32,360 nucleotides of DNA from assembly GCA_017433405.1 (NCBI GenBank), contig JAFRHH010000026.1, positions 1 to 32,360 on the forward strand, written 5' to 3'. Shown here in pieces: positions 1-6,435 of the stretch (positions are counted from its first letter, which is position 1; the number at the start of each line of letters is the position of its first letter). The notes beneath the pieces are model-generated. The model made no database searches. It was not told the DNA's origin and saw nothing but the letters and a program-made list of their open reading frames with translations. The position numbers and the translations under genes are program-made. The DNA comes from Clostridia bacterium. GTDB lineage: Bacteria; Bacillota; Clostridia; Christensenellales; Aristaeellaceae.

Positions 1-180
1 ATGAGTTAATCCTATGGAATACTTCAATTCCCGAAAGGATGTTTCAATGCCCCACCGCATATGATAGAGCACTTTTATATCTTCGGGAGAGAATTCTTCT
101 GGCGGAAGATTTGTGATTATACATTCATAAGAATTGTCAGCAATTGGAAAACGAACGATTCGCATCTTTATTTCATAAAA
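1..180 (-). pseudogene. IS4-family transposase, C-terminal remnant (runs off the left edge)
   Basis: Reading the minus strand from position 180 to 1 gives an open frame with the IS4-family signature Y-(2)-R-(3)-E-(6)-K, seen as YHMRWGIETSFRELK. The glutamate of that motif (bases 43-45) would be the third acidic residue of the DDE catalytic triad. The homologous-looking part begins near FYEIKM; upstream of it the frame stays open to the sbcD stop codon, but the sequence no longer resembles a transposase and has no good start. The N-terminal two-thirds, with the two catalytic aspartates, is therefore missing on this side. The remaining C-terminus lies outside the window. It is most likely a dead insertion-sequence fragment downstream of sbcD. 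Confidence 0.8.
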
Positions 181-241
181 CCAGTTGATGTGTAAGTCGT
201 GTGTAGATAGGAATACCGCACCCAACCACTTGACGATTCGA

Positions 242-287
242 CTGCCAAAACTCTCGAGATTTTTGGCAGCGGAGTCGCAAAACTCCG
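242..287 (-). terminator. Two adjacent hairpins downstream of sbcD
   Basis: CTGCCAAAA (242-250) pairs with TTTTGGCAG (261-269) around a 10-base loop, and CGGAGT (270-275) pairs with ACTCCG (282-287). They lie between the sbcD stop and the transposase remnant. No clear U-run follows on the minus strand, so a terminator role is only inferred; they could equally be an end structure of the lost insertion sequence. Confidence 0.4.
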
Positions 288-324
288 GAAACTCCCGAGA
301 CTTTTTCAGTTTTTTCAGAGAATA

Positions 325-1476
325 TCAGGCGCTGGCCTGTTTATCTGGGCCAGATCGGCACCTTGTCTGCAATGGTGGTTCATCAGAAGCGTTTAAACGA
401 TACTTCTGAATCAGTACCGCCTTTTCCTTTGCAGCATATTCCTTGAATGCTTCCGACCACGGCATCATGTCCGACAGGAAGCTTCTGTCGTGGTCATCCA
501 TGTGGGACGGCATTTTCGTTTTGGAGTTGACGATGGAATACTTCATCATGTTGGGGAAATTGGTGGACAGGGTCTCCCTTGCGTCCGGCGGCACCAACTC
601 GTCATGCACGGTGATCCACAGATAGTCCTCGGAATAATCCTGCCGCATCAGATCGGCCAGTTTTCCCTCGATCTTCCGTACATCATGGAGGGGATAGAGC
701 GCCTCCAGGCGGACGGCGACCTCGCCCTTTTCGTCCAGATCCACAACGGCCACGCTCTTTTTGTGATTCGCCTCCGAGAAGGAATATTTGAGCGGGGATC
801 CGGCGTAGCGCAGCGTCTCCCGCAGCACCTTCTGGGGCTTGTGAATATGCCCCAGGGCGACATAGTCGAAATCATCCAGCAGCGCCGCGTCGATATTGTC
901 CAGCCCGCCCACGGCCCGCTCCTCGGAATCGGAGGTTTCGCAGCCGGTGATAAACTGATGGCACAAAAGGATGTTGCGCTTCTTTTTGTCGACGGGCGTC
1001 TGGCGAAGCACGGCGGCCATCGCGTCCTGATAGCTGACGATCTTTTCCTCCGGCAGAAAGTGCTTGACCTGGGAAGGCCGCAGGAAGGGCAGCATCCAGA
1101 TCAGGATCTCCCCTTCCCGATCCCGCAGGGGGACGATCTGCGGCTTCCCGTCAAAGGCTTCCGTCACATACACCCCGGAGGATTTGATCAGGGAGGAAAA
1201 ATACGAGATCCGCTGGGCGGAATCGTGGTTTCCGCTGATGATGAAGACCTTCCGGCCCCCCTCCGCCAGGCGGCTCACAAAGCGGTCGAACAGCGCCATG
1301 GTCTCCGCCTGGGGCGAGGAGCGCTGATACACGTCCCCGGCGATCAGCACCGCGTCCGCCCGCGCCCTTTCGGCGATGGAAACCATCTGATCCAGAATGT
1401 ATTCCTGATCCGGCAGCAGCGACACGTCGTTCATCTGCTTGCCCAGATGCAGGTCGGCAATATGAAGAAAGCGCAT
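325..1476 (-). CDS. sbcD: Nuclease SbcCD subunit D (Mre11-family exonuclease)
   Basis: This 383-residue protein is the metal-dependent nuclease subunit of the SbcCD (Mre11-Rad50-like) complex, which opens hairpins and trims DNA ends. The calcineurin-like phosphoesterase motifs are in order: DLH at residues 8-10, GDVY near 47-50, GNHDS at 82-86, then LCHQF and GHIHKP in the middle of the chain. The open frame extends 28 codons further upstream, but the start at 1476 is preferred because AGGAGG sits 9 bases before it and the family begins with MRFLHIADLHLGK. A strong promoter lies upstream. The partner gene sbcC, usually directly downstream, is absent; instead there are hairpins and a transposase remnant. 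The last 20 or so residues are unlike the usual SbcD tail and may reflect a rearranged 3' end. Confidence 0.93.
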   Translation of the reverse strand: MRFLHIADLHLGKQMNDVSLLPDQEYILDQMVSIAERARADAVLIAGDVYQRSSPQAETMALFDRFVSRLAEGGRKVFIISGNHDSAQRISYFSSLIKSSGVYVTEAFDGKPQIVPLRDREGEILIWMLPFLRPSQVKHFLPEEKIVSYQDAMAAVLRQTPVDKKKRNILLCHQFITGCETSDSEERAVGGLDNIDAALLDDFDYVALGHIHKPQKVLRETLRYAGSPLKYSFSEANHKKSVAVVDLDEKGEVAVRLEALYPLHDVRKIEGKLADLMRQDYSEDYLWITVHDELVPPDARETLSTNFPNMMKYSIVNSKTKMPSHMDDHDRSFLSDMMPWSEAFKEYAAKEKAVLIQKYRLNASDEPPLQTRCRSGPDKQASA

Positions 1477-1558
1477 GCGTTCATCCCTCCTGTCGTTTGG
1501 CTGATCCGTAAATCGGCTCATCCGCTTGCGCGGGTTTATTCTTTCTCTCATTCTTTGC

Positions 1559-1588
1559 ATTATAGCATATTCTTCGGCTCGTTTTCAA
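1559..1588 (-). promoter_or_regulatory. Predicted sigma-A promoter of sbcD
   Basis: On the minus strand TTGAAA (1583-1588) and TATAAT (1559-1564) are separated by 18 bases, and TG two bases before the -10 box makes it an extended -10. It points at sbcD with a leader of about 75 bases. Confidence 0.65.
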
Positions 1589-1623
1589 ACCCCGGTTATA
1601 GCATAGACTACCAATGAAAAGAC

Positions 1624-1656
1624 AGCGCTGTTATTGCTTGCATCGATAACAGCGCT
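1624..1656. promoter_or_regulatory. 11-bp perfect inverted repeat between divergent genes
   Basis: AGCGCTGTTAT (1624-1634) and ATAACAGCGCT (1646-1656) are perfect complements with an 11-base spacer. It lies about 50 bases before the small ORF/esterase pair and outside the sbcD promoter. The arms could be an operator or a transcription-stopping hairpin; there is no U-tract, so an operator is slightly favoured. Bases 1657-1703 are A+T-rich and may hold the promoter of the next genes, but no convincing -35/-10 pair stands out. Confidence 0.45.
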
Positions 1657-1703
1657 TGTGATAAAATTCAATTATGATGGATTCAGAATAAAGCATATGA
1701 GAG

Positions 1704-1880
1704 GTGCAAAAGGCTGTGCAGCTTTGTGAAACAATTGGAAAACTAATCGATTCATATGAAAATGTTTCCCGGGTCAATGTGTATTGCCCGCCGGATCAGC
1801 GAGATCTGGCAATAGTATGGTTTGAAAACCAACCCGAGATTGCTGAACGCCTGCGCCAAAGAGGAGATATGGAAAAATGA
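1704..1880 (+). CDS. Small ORF (58 aa) coupled to the secreted hydrolase
   Basis: A GTG-initiated frame of 58 codons ends in a TGA that overlaps the ATG of the next gene (ATGA, 1877-1880), the usual sign of translational coupling. The product is small, acidic-amphipathic and soluble, with motifs such as LIDSYENVSRVNVY and IAERLRQRGDMEK; no signal peptide or membrane segment is visible. An in-frame stop lies directly before the GTG, and the base composition is more A+T-rich than its neighbours. I do not recognise the family. It could be a genuine small protein, a leader peptide controlling the hydrolase, or the tail of a gene whose front has been lost. Confidence 0.45.
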   Translation: MQKAVQLCETIGKLIDSYENVSRVNVYCPPDQRDLAIVWFENQPEIAERLRQRGDMEK

Positions 1881-2995
1881 AGAGGAGGATCCTTTCTGTG
1901 CTGACAGCCTTAACGCTTTTATCCCCCTGCGCCGCCTTCGCCGGCGCGGCGGAAGGCCGGTACATTTCGGCCCAAACCCAGGTCACGAAATGGGGCCAGA
2001 TGCCGCTTTGCTTTACCGTTCGCGGCCAGCGGCTCCCGGAGGGCGTCGGCCCCGACAGCTTTACCATCGAGGGTGAAGCCGCCGGCTGGGGCGCCGCCGC
2101 CACCCATCCCTTTTCCTGCGGCGTCAGGGAGGTCGTTTCGGAGGCGGACGGCTGGCGCCTTTACCCGGAGCGGTTTCCCGATAAATATTTCTATGTCCGC
2201 AGCTTCACCGTTTCCTGCGCCGCGTATCCGGAGCTGAGCTTTACCATGGCGGACATCGGAGAGACCGTTACGGAGACCGCGGATGCGTTCACCCTCCGGG
2301 AGTCGGAGGATCACCGGGTCCGCGCCTGGGTTTACCGGCCGGAAGCCACCGAGACCCTCCCTGTGGTGGTGGTTTTCCACGGCTACGGCGACACCTCCAA
2401 CCTCCTGACCTACCGCACGGCGGTGGACTGGGCGGAGCCGGCGCGTCAGGCGGAGCGCCCCTGCATCGTGATCGCCCCCACCATCGATGATATGTCCTAC
2501 ATCAATCCCGGCATCCGAAGCCGGGTCTTTGCCCAGGTGCTGGCCTGGATCGATGAAATGGCCGCGGAGGGAGCGGCGGACCCGGAGCGGATCTACCTGA
2601 TGGGCAATTCCTTCGGGGGCATGTCCTCCATCGAGATGGCGGAGCAGTTTCCGGAGCGGATCGCGGCGGTCATGGCCCTGTGCCCGGCGCTGAATTATTC
2701 CCAGACAGGGATGGCCAACCTGCCGAAGATGAAGGAGGTTCCGCTGTTCATCGCCCAGGCGGAAAACGATGAAACCATTCCCTCCTCCGTCGGCCGCCAG
2801 GCCGCGGAAGCTCTGGAGAAGGCAGGGGGAAACGTGACGCTGAAGATCTTCAGCGACGCGGAAATGGAGGCCGCCGGGGCCGTTCACGGCCAGGAGCAGA
2901 CCTACAGCTTCCACCATGTGGAACTGGCGCTGCTGGAAAACGACGACTATGCCCGGTGGCTGTTCTCCTTTGTGAACGGCAGTTCACGTCAGTGA
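1877..2995 (+). CDS. Secreted alpha/beta-hydrolase (esterase/feruloyl-esterase-like)
   Basis: The 372-residue product starts with a signal peptide (charged MKRR, hydrophobic core, likely cut near residue 25). An N-terminal beta-rich domain (about 28-135) precedes an alpha/beta-hydrolase domain. The oxyanion-side motif HGYGD is at 168-172, the nucleophile elbow GNSFGG at 243-248 (Ser245), the acid Asp298 in AENDET and the base His346 or His347 near the end. This layout is that of extracytoplasmic carbohydrate or aryl esterases (CE1/LpqC-like); the substrate cannot be told. Its start overlaps the small upstream ORF, with GGAG 10 bases ahead. Its last seven residues (VNGSSRQ) and stop codon lie in an intercistronic repeat, so the natural C-terminus was probably replaced during a rearrangement. 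Confidence 0.8.
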   Translation: MKRRILSVLTALTLLSPCAAFAGAAEGRYISAQTQVTKWGQMPLCFTVRGQRLPEGVGPDSFTIEGEAAGWGAAATHPFSCGVREVVSEADGWRLYPERFPDKYFYVRSFTVSCAAYPELSFTMADIGETVTETADAFTLRESEDHRVRAWVYRPEATETLPVVVVFHGYGDTSNLLTYRTAVDWAEPARQAERPCIVIAPTIDDMSYINPGIRSRVFAQVLAWIDEMAAEGAADPERIYLMGNSFGGMSSIEMAEQFPERIAAVMALCPALNYSQTGMANLPKMKEVPLFIAQAENDETIPSSVGRQAAEALEKAGGNVTLKIFSDAEMEAAGAVHGQEQTYSFHHVELALLENDDYARWLFSFVNGSSRQ

Positions 2996-3058
2996 TTCTA
3001 TTCGGATGACGATTTTATAACCGCTTCGCTGACGCGTTCGCGGACAAAATCTGTCTCC
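2972..3058 (-). repeat. Intercistronic element, copy A (orphaned)
   Basis: Read on the minus strand it runs from GGAGACAGATTTT to a GTGAAC..GTTCAC palindrome, followed at once by AAAGGAG. Unlike the other copies it has lost its downstream gene: its tail overlaps the 3' end of the plus-strand esterase gene, whose stop codon it supplies. Its head lies 26 bases beyond the stop codon of the ABC-exporter remnant, in the same orientation as that gene. The first stem (GATTTT..AAAATC with CCGC..GCGG inside) is present. Confidence 0.8.
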
Positions 3059-3084
3059 TTCCGGAATTCCCGGAAATAAGCTCC

Positions 3085-3310
3085 TTATTCCACCTGTTGT
3101 CTTTCCACAAGTCTGGCGAAGGCGCCGTCCTTCGCCATCAGCTCATCGTAGGTGCCTTCCTCGATGATCTTTCCGTTCTCGAGATAGAGGATCCGGTTGC
3201 ACTGGCGAATGGTGGAGAGCCGGTGGGCGATTACGATCCGGGTGCAGCGCAGCTGATCCAGCGCCTCGGCGACCTTTTTCTGGGTCAGGTTGTCCAGGGC
3301 GCTGGTGACC
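3085..3310 (-). pseudogene. ABC exporter ATPase, C-terminal remnant
   Basis: About 75 codons on the minus strand encode the end of an ABC ATPase: the D-loop TSALDN, the H-loop in IVIAHRLSTIRQ, then ENGKIIEEGTYDEL and a short C-terminal helix ending before TAA at 3085-3087. The phrasing is typical of full-size exporters (peptide or bacteriocin-type, MdlB/NHLM-like). Walker A, the signature motif and Walker B are all missing: homology stops abruptly at the D-loop, where the preceding residues WQSKV replace the expected LLDEA. The break is at about 3307-3311, where an oppositely oriented fragment begins. It is a decayed or truncated gene. Confidence 0.8.
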
Positions 3311-3406
3311 TTCGACTGCCAGGAAAAGGACCGGATTCCGCTGGAATATCAGCTGCAGCGGGAGCTCCTGCCGCTGGCGGACCGGTTGCTGGGCGGCAGA
3401 TCATAA
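3311..3406 (+). pseudogene. 3' fragment of an unknown gene
   Basis: Plus-strand frame giving about 31 residues, amphipathic and ending LLPLADRLLGGRS before TAA (3404-3406). It begins exactly where the oppositely oriented ABC remnant breaks off, so two gene tails are joined head-on. No family is recognised. It could be a chance open frame, but its G+C-rich third positions match the neighbouring real genes. Bases 3407-3477 hold nothing recognisable. Confidence 0.4.
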
Positions 3407-3477
3407 GCCGGCGTCCGCATCCGGTCTCAGGCCTCACGTTCCGCCTTTTCGGCGCGGGCAGAACGCCGGTCTGGCAA

Positions 3478-5244
3478 TCAATTCCGTTCGCGGGTATAAT
3501 ACCGCCGCAGGACGAAAAAGGCCGGCTTCCGATAGGTCCTCGTCTCGTCCATCAGGCCCTTCCGGTTATAGTACTTCTGGACGGAGCTGGTCCTTCGGGG
3601 GCTGCGGAAATCGTACAGAAGCCAGGGGGACGTTCCCCGGATATAAGGGATCTTCAGCAGGGTTTCCATCTGCTTTTCATAAACGAGAGCCTGGTACTCC
3701 TCCGTCCCCTTCGTCCCGGCGTCGCCCCGGTTCCCCCGGAGGGCGTCGGCGCCGAACTCGGTGATGATTACCGGCTTATCGGGGTCGCTGTTGCGCATCA
3801 GCTCCGGCAGCTTCTCAAAGTCCGGCGTATACCACCCGCAGTATTCGTTGATTCCGATCAGATCCAGCGCTTCCGCCAGCCGGTCGGCGATCCGGTTCTC
3901 CCGGGCGTCCACCAGGCAGGCCGCCGACACCAGCCGGGAGGGATCCGTCTCCCGGGCCAGCTTCGCCAGGCGGCTCATGAAGCGGAGGCGGCTGTCGGTA
4001 TCCGCGTTCTCGTTGCCCACGGACCAGATGATGACGGAGGCCCGGTTGAAATCCCGCTCGATCAGCTCCGCCAGCTGGTTTTCCGCGTCCGCCAGGGTGT
4101 CTTCGTGGTCGAAGCGGATCGCCCAGTAAACCGGGATTTCCTCCCACAGCAGGATGCCCAGCTCGTCCGCCAGGCGGGACATGTTCTCATGGTGGGGATA
4201 ATGGGCCAGCCGCATGAAATTGCAACCCAGCTCCTTCGCCTGCCGGAGAATCTCCGCCCGCTCCCCGTCCGTCAGGGCTCTTCCCCGTTCCACGCTGTCC
4301 TCATGGGCGCTGACGCCCCGGAGGAAAAGGGGCTTGCCGTTCAGCCGGATCTCCCGGCCGGAAACCCGGATCTCCCGGAAGCCGACCCGGTCGGACACCC
4401 TGTCCTCCCCCAGGCTCAGGGTTACATCATAAAGATAGGGATCCTCCGGGCTCCAAAGCCTCGGCCGGGCGGCAATCACCGCCTCGCCCCGGCCCTCCCG
4501 GACCGGAATCCGCTCGCGAATCCCCAGCTCCGGAATGTCCAGAACGCACTCCGCCTCCGCCCTTCCGGAAACGGTCACCGCCGCCCTCACCCGGTCAAAG
4601 CCGCCGTCCGGCACCAGGTTCAGTCGGAAGGAGCGGATAAAGGTTTCCGGCACGGCGATCAGGTCGATCTCCCGGAAAACCCCGCCGTAATTGAACCAGT
4701 CCGTGTTTTCGCAGGGGACCTGTTCCCCCCGCCGCGTGCTGTCCACGCTGAGCAGAATGCGGTTCTCCTCCCGCAAAAGCTCCGTGACATCGAAGCAGAA
4801 GGGCGTGGAGCCGCCCCGGTGCATGCCGAGATACCGCCCGTTCAAAAAGGCGCGGCAGAGCATGGAGGCCGCGCCGATCCGCAGGATCACCCGCCCGCTG
4901 CCGGGTCGGTCAAAATGAAAGCGGCGGGTAAAAACCATCGGCCCCTCATAGAACAGAAACTCCCGCCCGGCGGTGTTCCAGCAGGCCGGCAGCTCCATGG
5001 TCTCCCATTCGTCGAAGGAATAGTCCACCGGGAGCGTATCCCCCCGCTCATCCCGATACTTCTCCAGAAACCACTTCTGCCGCAGGCAGGTATCATACTG
5101 ATCCACGGCATAATGCCAGGGGCCCGCCAGCGAGACCCGCTCCCGCCCGCCGGGAAAGACCAGATCCAGGCAGAGAGCCTTCTTTTCTTCATATTCCGCC
5201 GCGTAATCCTCGAGATGGATATCCGACATGTATTTCTTTTCCAT
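3478..5244 (-). CDS. Beta-glucuronidase-like glycoside hydrolase family 2
   Basis: A 588-residue cytoplasmic enzyme with the full GH2 order: N-terminal jelly-roll sugar-binding domain (about 35-200), immunoglobulin-like domain (about 200-295) and catalytic TIM barrel (about 296-588). The acid/base is Glu412 in SVGNEN and the nucleophile Glu496 in ITEFGAD. Near the end, Asn560-Arg-Lys562 matches the N-x-K motif that binds the uronic acid carboxylate in beta-glucuronidases and is absent from beta-galactosidases of the family, so glucuronidase is the best reading. Length is close to E. coli UidA (about 600). It has its own promoter. It is flanked on both sides by broken genes, which suggests insertion into a rearranged site. 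A galacturonidase-type specificity cannot be excluded. Confidence 0.85.
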   Translation of the reverse strand: MEKKYMSDIHLEDYAAEYEEKKALCLDLVFPGGRERVSLAGPWHYAVDQYDTCLRQKWFLEKYRDERGDTLPVDYSFDEWETMELPACWNTAGREFLFYEGPMVFTRRFHFDRPGSGRVILRIGAASMLCRAFLNGRYLGMHRGGSTPFCFDVTELLREENRILLSVDSTRRGEQVPCENTDWFNYGGVFREIDLIAVPETFIRSFRLNLVPDGGFDRVRAAVTVSGRAEAECVLDIPELGIRERIPVREGRGEAVIAARPRLWSPEDPYLYDVTLSLGEDRVSDRVGFREIRVSGREIRLNGKPLFLRGVSAHEDSVERGRALTDGERAEILRQAKELGCNFMRLAHYPHHENMSRLADELGILLWEEIPVYWAIRFDHEDTLADAENQLAELIERDFNRASVIIWSVGNENADTDSRLRFMSRLAKLARETDPSRLVSAACLVDARENRIADRLAEALDLIGINEYCGWYTPDFEKLPELMRNSDPDKPVIITEFGADALRGNRGDAGTKGTEEYQALVYEKQMETLLKIPYIRGTSPWLLYDFRSPRRTSSVQKYYNRKGLMDETRTYRKPAFFVLRRYYTRERN

Positions 5245-5286
5245 GGTTTGAGTTTCCTTTCCTGTCCGGTTTTGATGATTGGTTTC

Positions 5287-5315
5287 ATTATACCGGCTTT
5301 TCAGGCCTCACGCAA
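5287..5315 (-). promoter_or_regulatory. Predicted promoter of the beta-glucuronidase gene
   Basis: On the minus strand TTGCGT (5310-5315) and TATAAT (5287-5292) are 17 bases apart, about 45 bases upstream of the start codon. Confidence 0.6.
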
Positions 5316-5442
5316 CGGGGACCTTGGGTCGTTATTGTCCATCCTTGATGCCTCCCCGATTTCCGATCCGGTTCATCTCACTGATTCTTTCATCTTCCTC
5401 CTGCCTGCCGCTCTTTCTCTCGATGCCTTGATCTCCGTACAC

Positions 5443-5568
5443 ACCGAGTATCGTTATCTTCCATGTGAAAACTACTGTATTTTCTACCTGGAAGATGAGA
5501 AGAATGTCGTGATTGTTCGAGTTCTTCATCAGCGTCAGGAGTACTTGCGCGCGCTGTTTAACCTGTAA
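5443..5568 (+). pseudogene. RelE/ParE-family toxin, C-terminal remnant
   Basis: The last 41 codons of a plus-strand frame read EYRYLPCENYCIFYLED, then VVIVRVLHQRQEYL, the characteristic final beta-strands of RelE/ParE toxins, ending at TAA 5566-5568. Upstream the frame is open but no longer toxin-like, and no antitoxin gene is present, so the N-terminal half and the partner are lost. It lies in the gap between the beta-glucuronidase and the ATPase. A short intact protein is unlikely because the catalytic and core helices would be missing. Confidence 0.75.
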
Positions 5569-5599
5569 AAATTTCAAGCTGTACTTGTCAAGAAACGAA

Positions 5600-6313
5600 T
5601 CAGCCAGGCTCCTCCCCGTCATCCAGCAATCTGTTCAGAAATCTCTTCCGATCCCGGATAAACATCTCCGTAATCCTGTAGCTGTCCGTTTCTTCATATT
5701 CAATGGGATGAATGCTTCCCGAATCAAAGCTTAAGATCTCCGAATCCGGCATCCCGAGCAGAATCGGCGAATGCGTCACAATGATGAACTGCGCGTTTCT
5801 GTTCGCGCAGCGAATGATCTCCAGCATCAATGTCAGCTGCCTTTGCGGCGACAGCGCCGCCTCCGGTTCATCCAGCAGATACATGCCGTTCCCTCTGAAA
5901 TTATCCTGGGCCACGGCCAGAAAGCTCTCTCCGTGAGACTTTCTGTGATATTCCCTGGATACCTCGGCGTATTCCTCTTCCATCGTGGCCACGTTGTAAA
6001 AGCTCTCCGCCCTCAGAAAGTATCCCCATCTGGCTTTTGCCGGGTTTCGGATCAGGCGGATCGCGCCGCACAGCTCGCTGTGGGTATCCTTCGTGGAGAA
6101 ATGGTAGTTCTTTGTGCCGCCTTCGGGGTTGAACCCGTAGGCCACCGCCACCGCCTCCAGCAGGGTTGACTTTCCGCTTCCGTTTTCGCCGACAAAGAAC
6201 GTAATCGGCTTCCGAAAAGACAGGGACTCCAGCGTGCGGATGGCGTCAATGCCCCGCAGATAGCTGTCCGGGCTGATCTCATTCCAGTCAATGGAAAGGC
6301 TTCGAATAAACAT
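5600..6313 (-). CDS. Stand-alone ABC-type AAA ATPase (COG3910-like)
   Basis: A 237-residue soluble ATPase with Walker A GENGSGKST (42-50), a signature-like SHGES (126-130), Walker B with catalytic pair YLLDEPE (145-151) and H-loop His181 in VTHSP. There is no membrane domain and no coiled-coil arm, so it is not a transporter or a full SMC/Rad50 protein; it matches the short predicted ATPases related to the OLD/RecF group, whose role is mostly unknown. It is the last gene of the minus-strand run, separated from the PTS EI-EIIA gene by intercistronic element B, whose tail directly precedes its GAGGAG ribosome binding site. Confidence 0.85.
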   Translation of the reverse strand: MFIRSLSIDWNEISPDSYLRGIDAIRTLESLSFRKPITFFVGENGSGKSTLLEAVAVAYGFNPEGGTKNYHFSTKDTHSELCGAIRLIRNPAKARWGYFLRAESFYNVATMEEEYAEVSREYHRKSHGESFLAVAQDNFRGNGMYLLDEPEAALSPQRQLTLMLEIIRCANRNAQFIIVTHSPILLGMPDSEILSFDSGSIHPIEYEETDSYRITEMFIRDRKRFLNRLLDDGEEPG

Positions 6314-6326
6314 CTTTTTCTCCTCT

Positions 6327-6412
6327 GTGAACGTCAGTCCACGTTTGCCCCTCTGTCCGGATGACGATTTTGTACTGCTTCGCCGGCGCGTTCGCGGAAA
6401 AAATCTGTCTCC
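6327..6412 (-). repeat. Intercistronic element, copy B
   Basis: Minus-strand orientation, following the transcription of both neighbours: GGAGACAG head 24 bases after the EI-EIIA stop, both palindromes present, and the GTTCAC-like tail touching the GAGGAG of the ATPase gene. It differs from copy A at scattered positions but keeps the head and stem bases. Confidence 0.85.
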
Positions 6413-6435
6413 CGCACAGCTCGACGATCCAACTG

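Noticed and set aside
3427..5312. A 12-bp direct repeat TCAGGCCTCACG flanking the beta-glucuronidase gene (3427-3438 and 5301-5312).
   Set aside because: In 32 kb of G+C-rich DNA many 12-mers repeat by chance, and the right copy lies inside the gene's promoter spacer, so an insertion footprint is not supported.
3097..5568. A very long plus-strand frame opposite the beta-glucuronidase.
   Set aside because: It is the antisense shadow of a G+C-rich gene; only its last 41 codons (toxin remnant) look like protein. Similar long shadows at 6361-9768 and 13051-15063 were rejected for the same reason.
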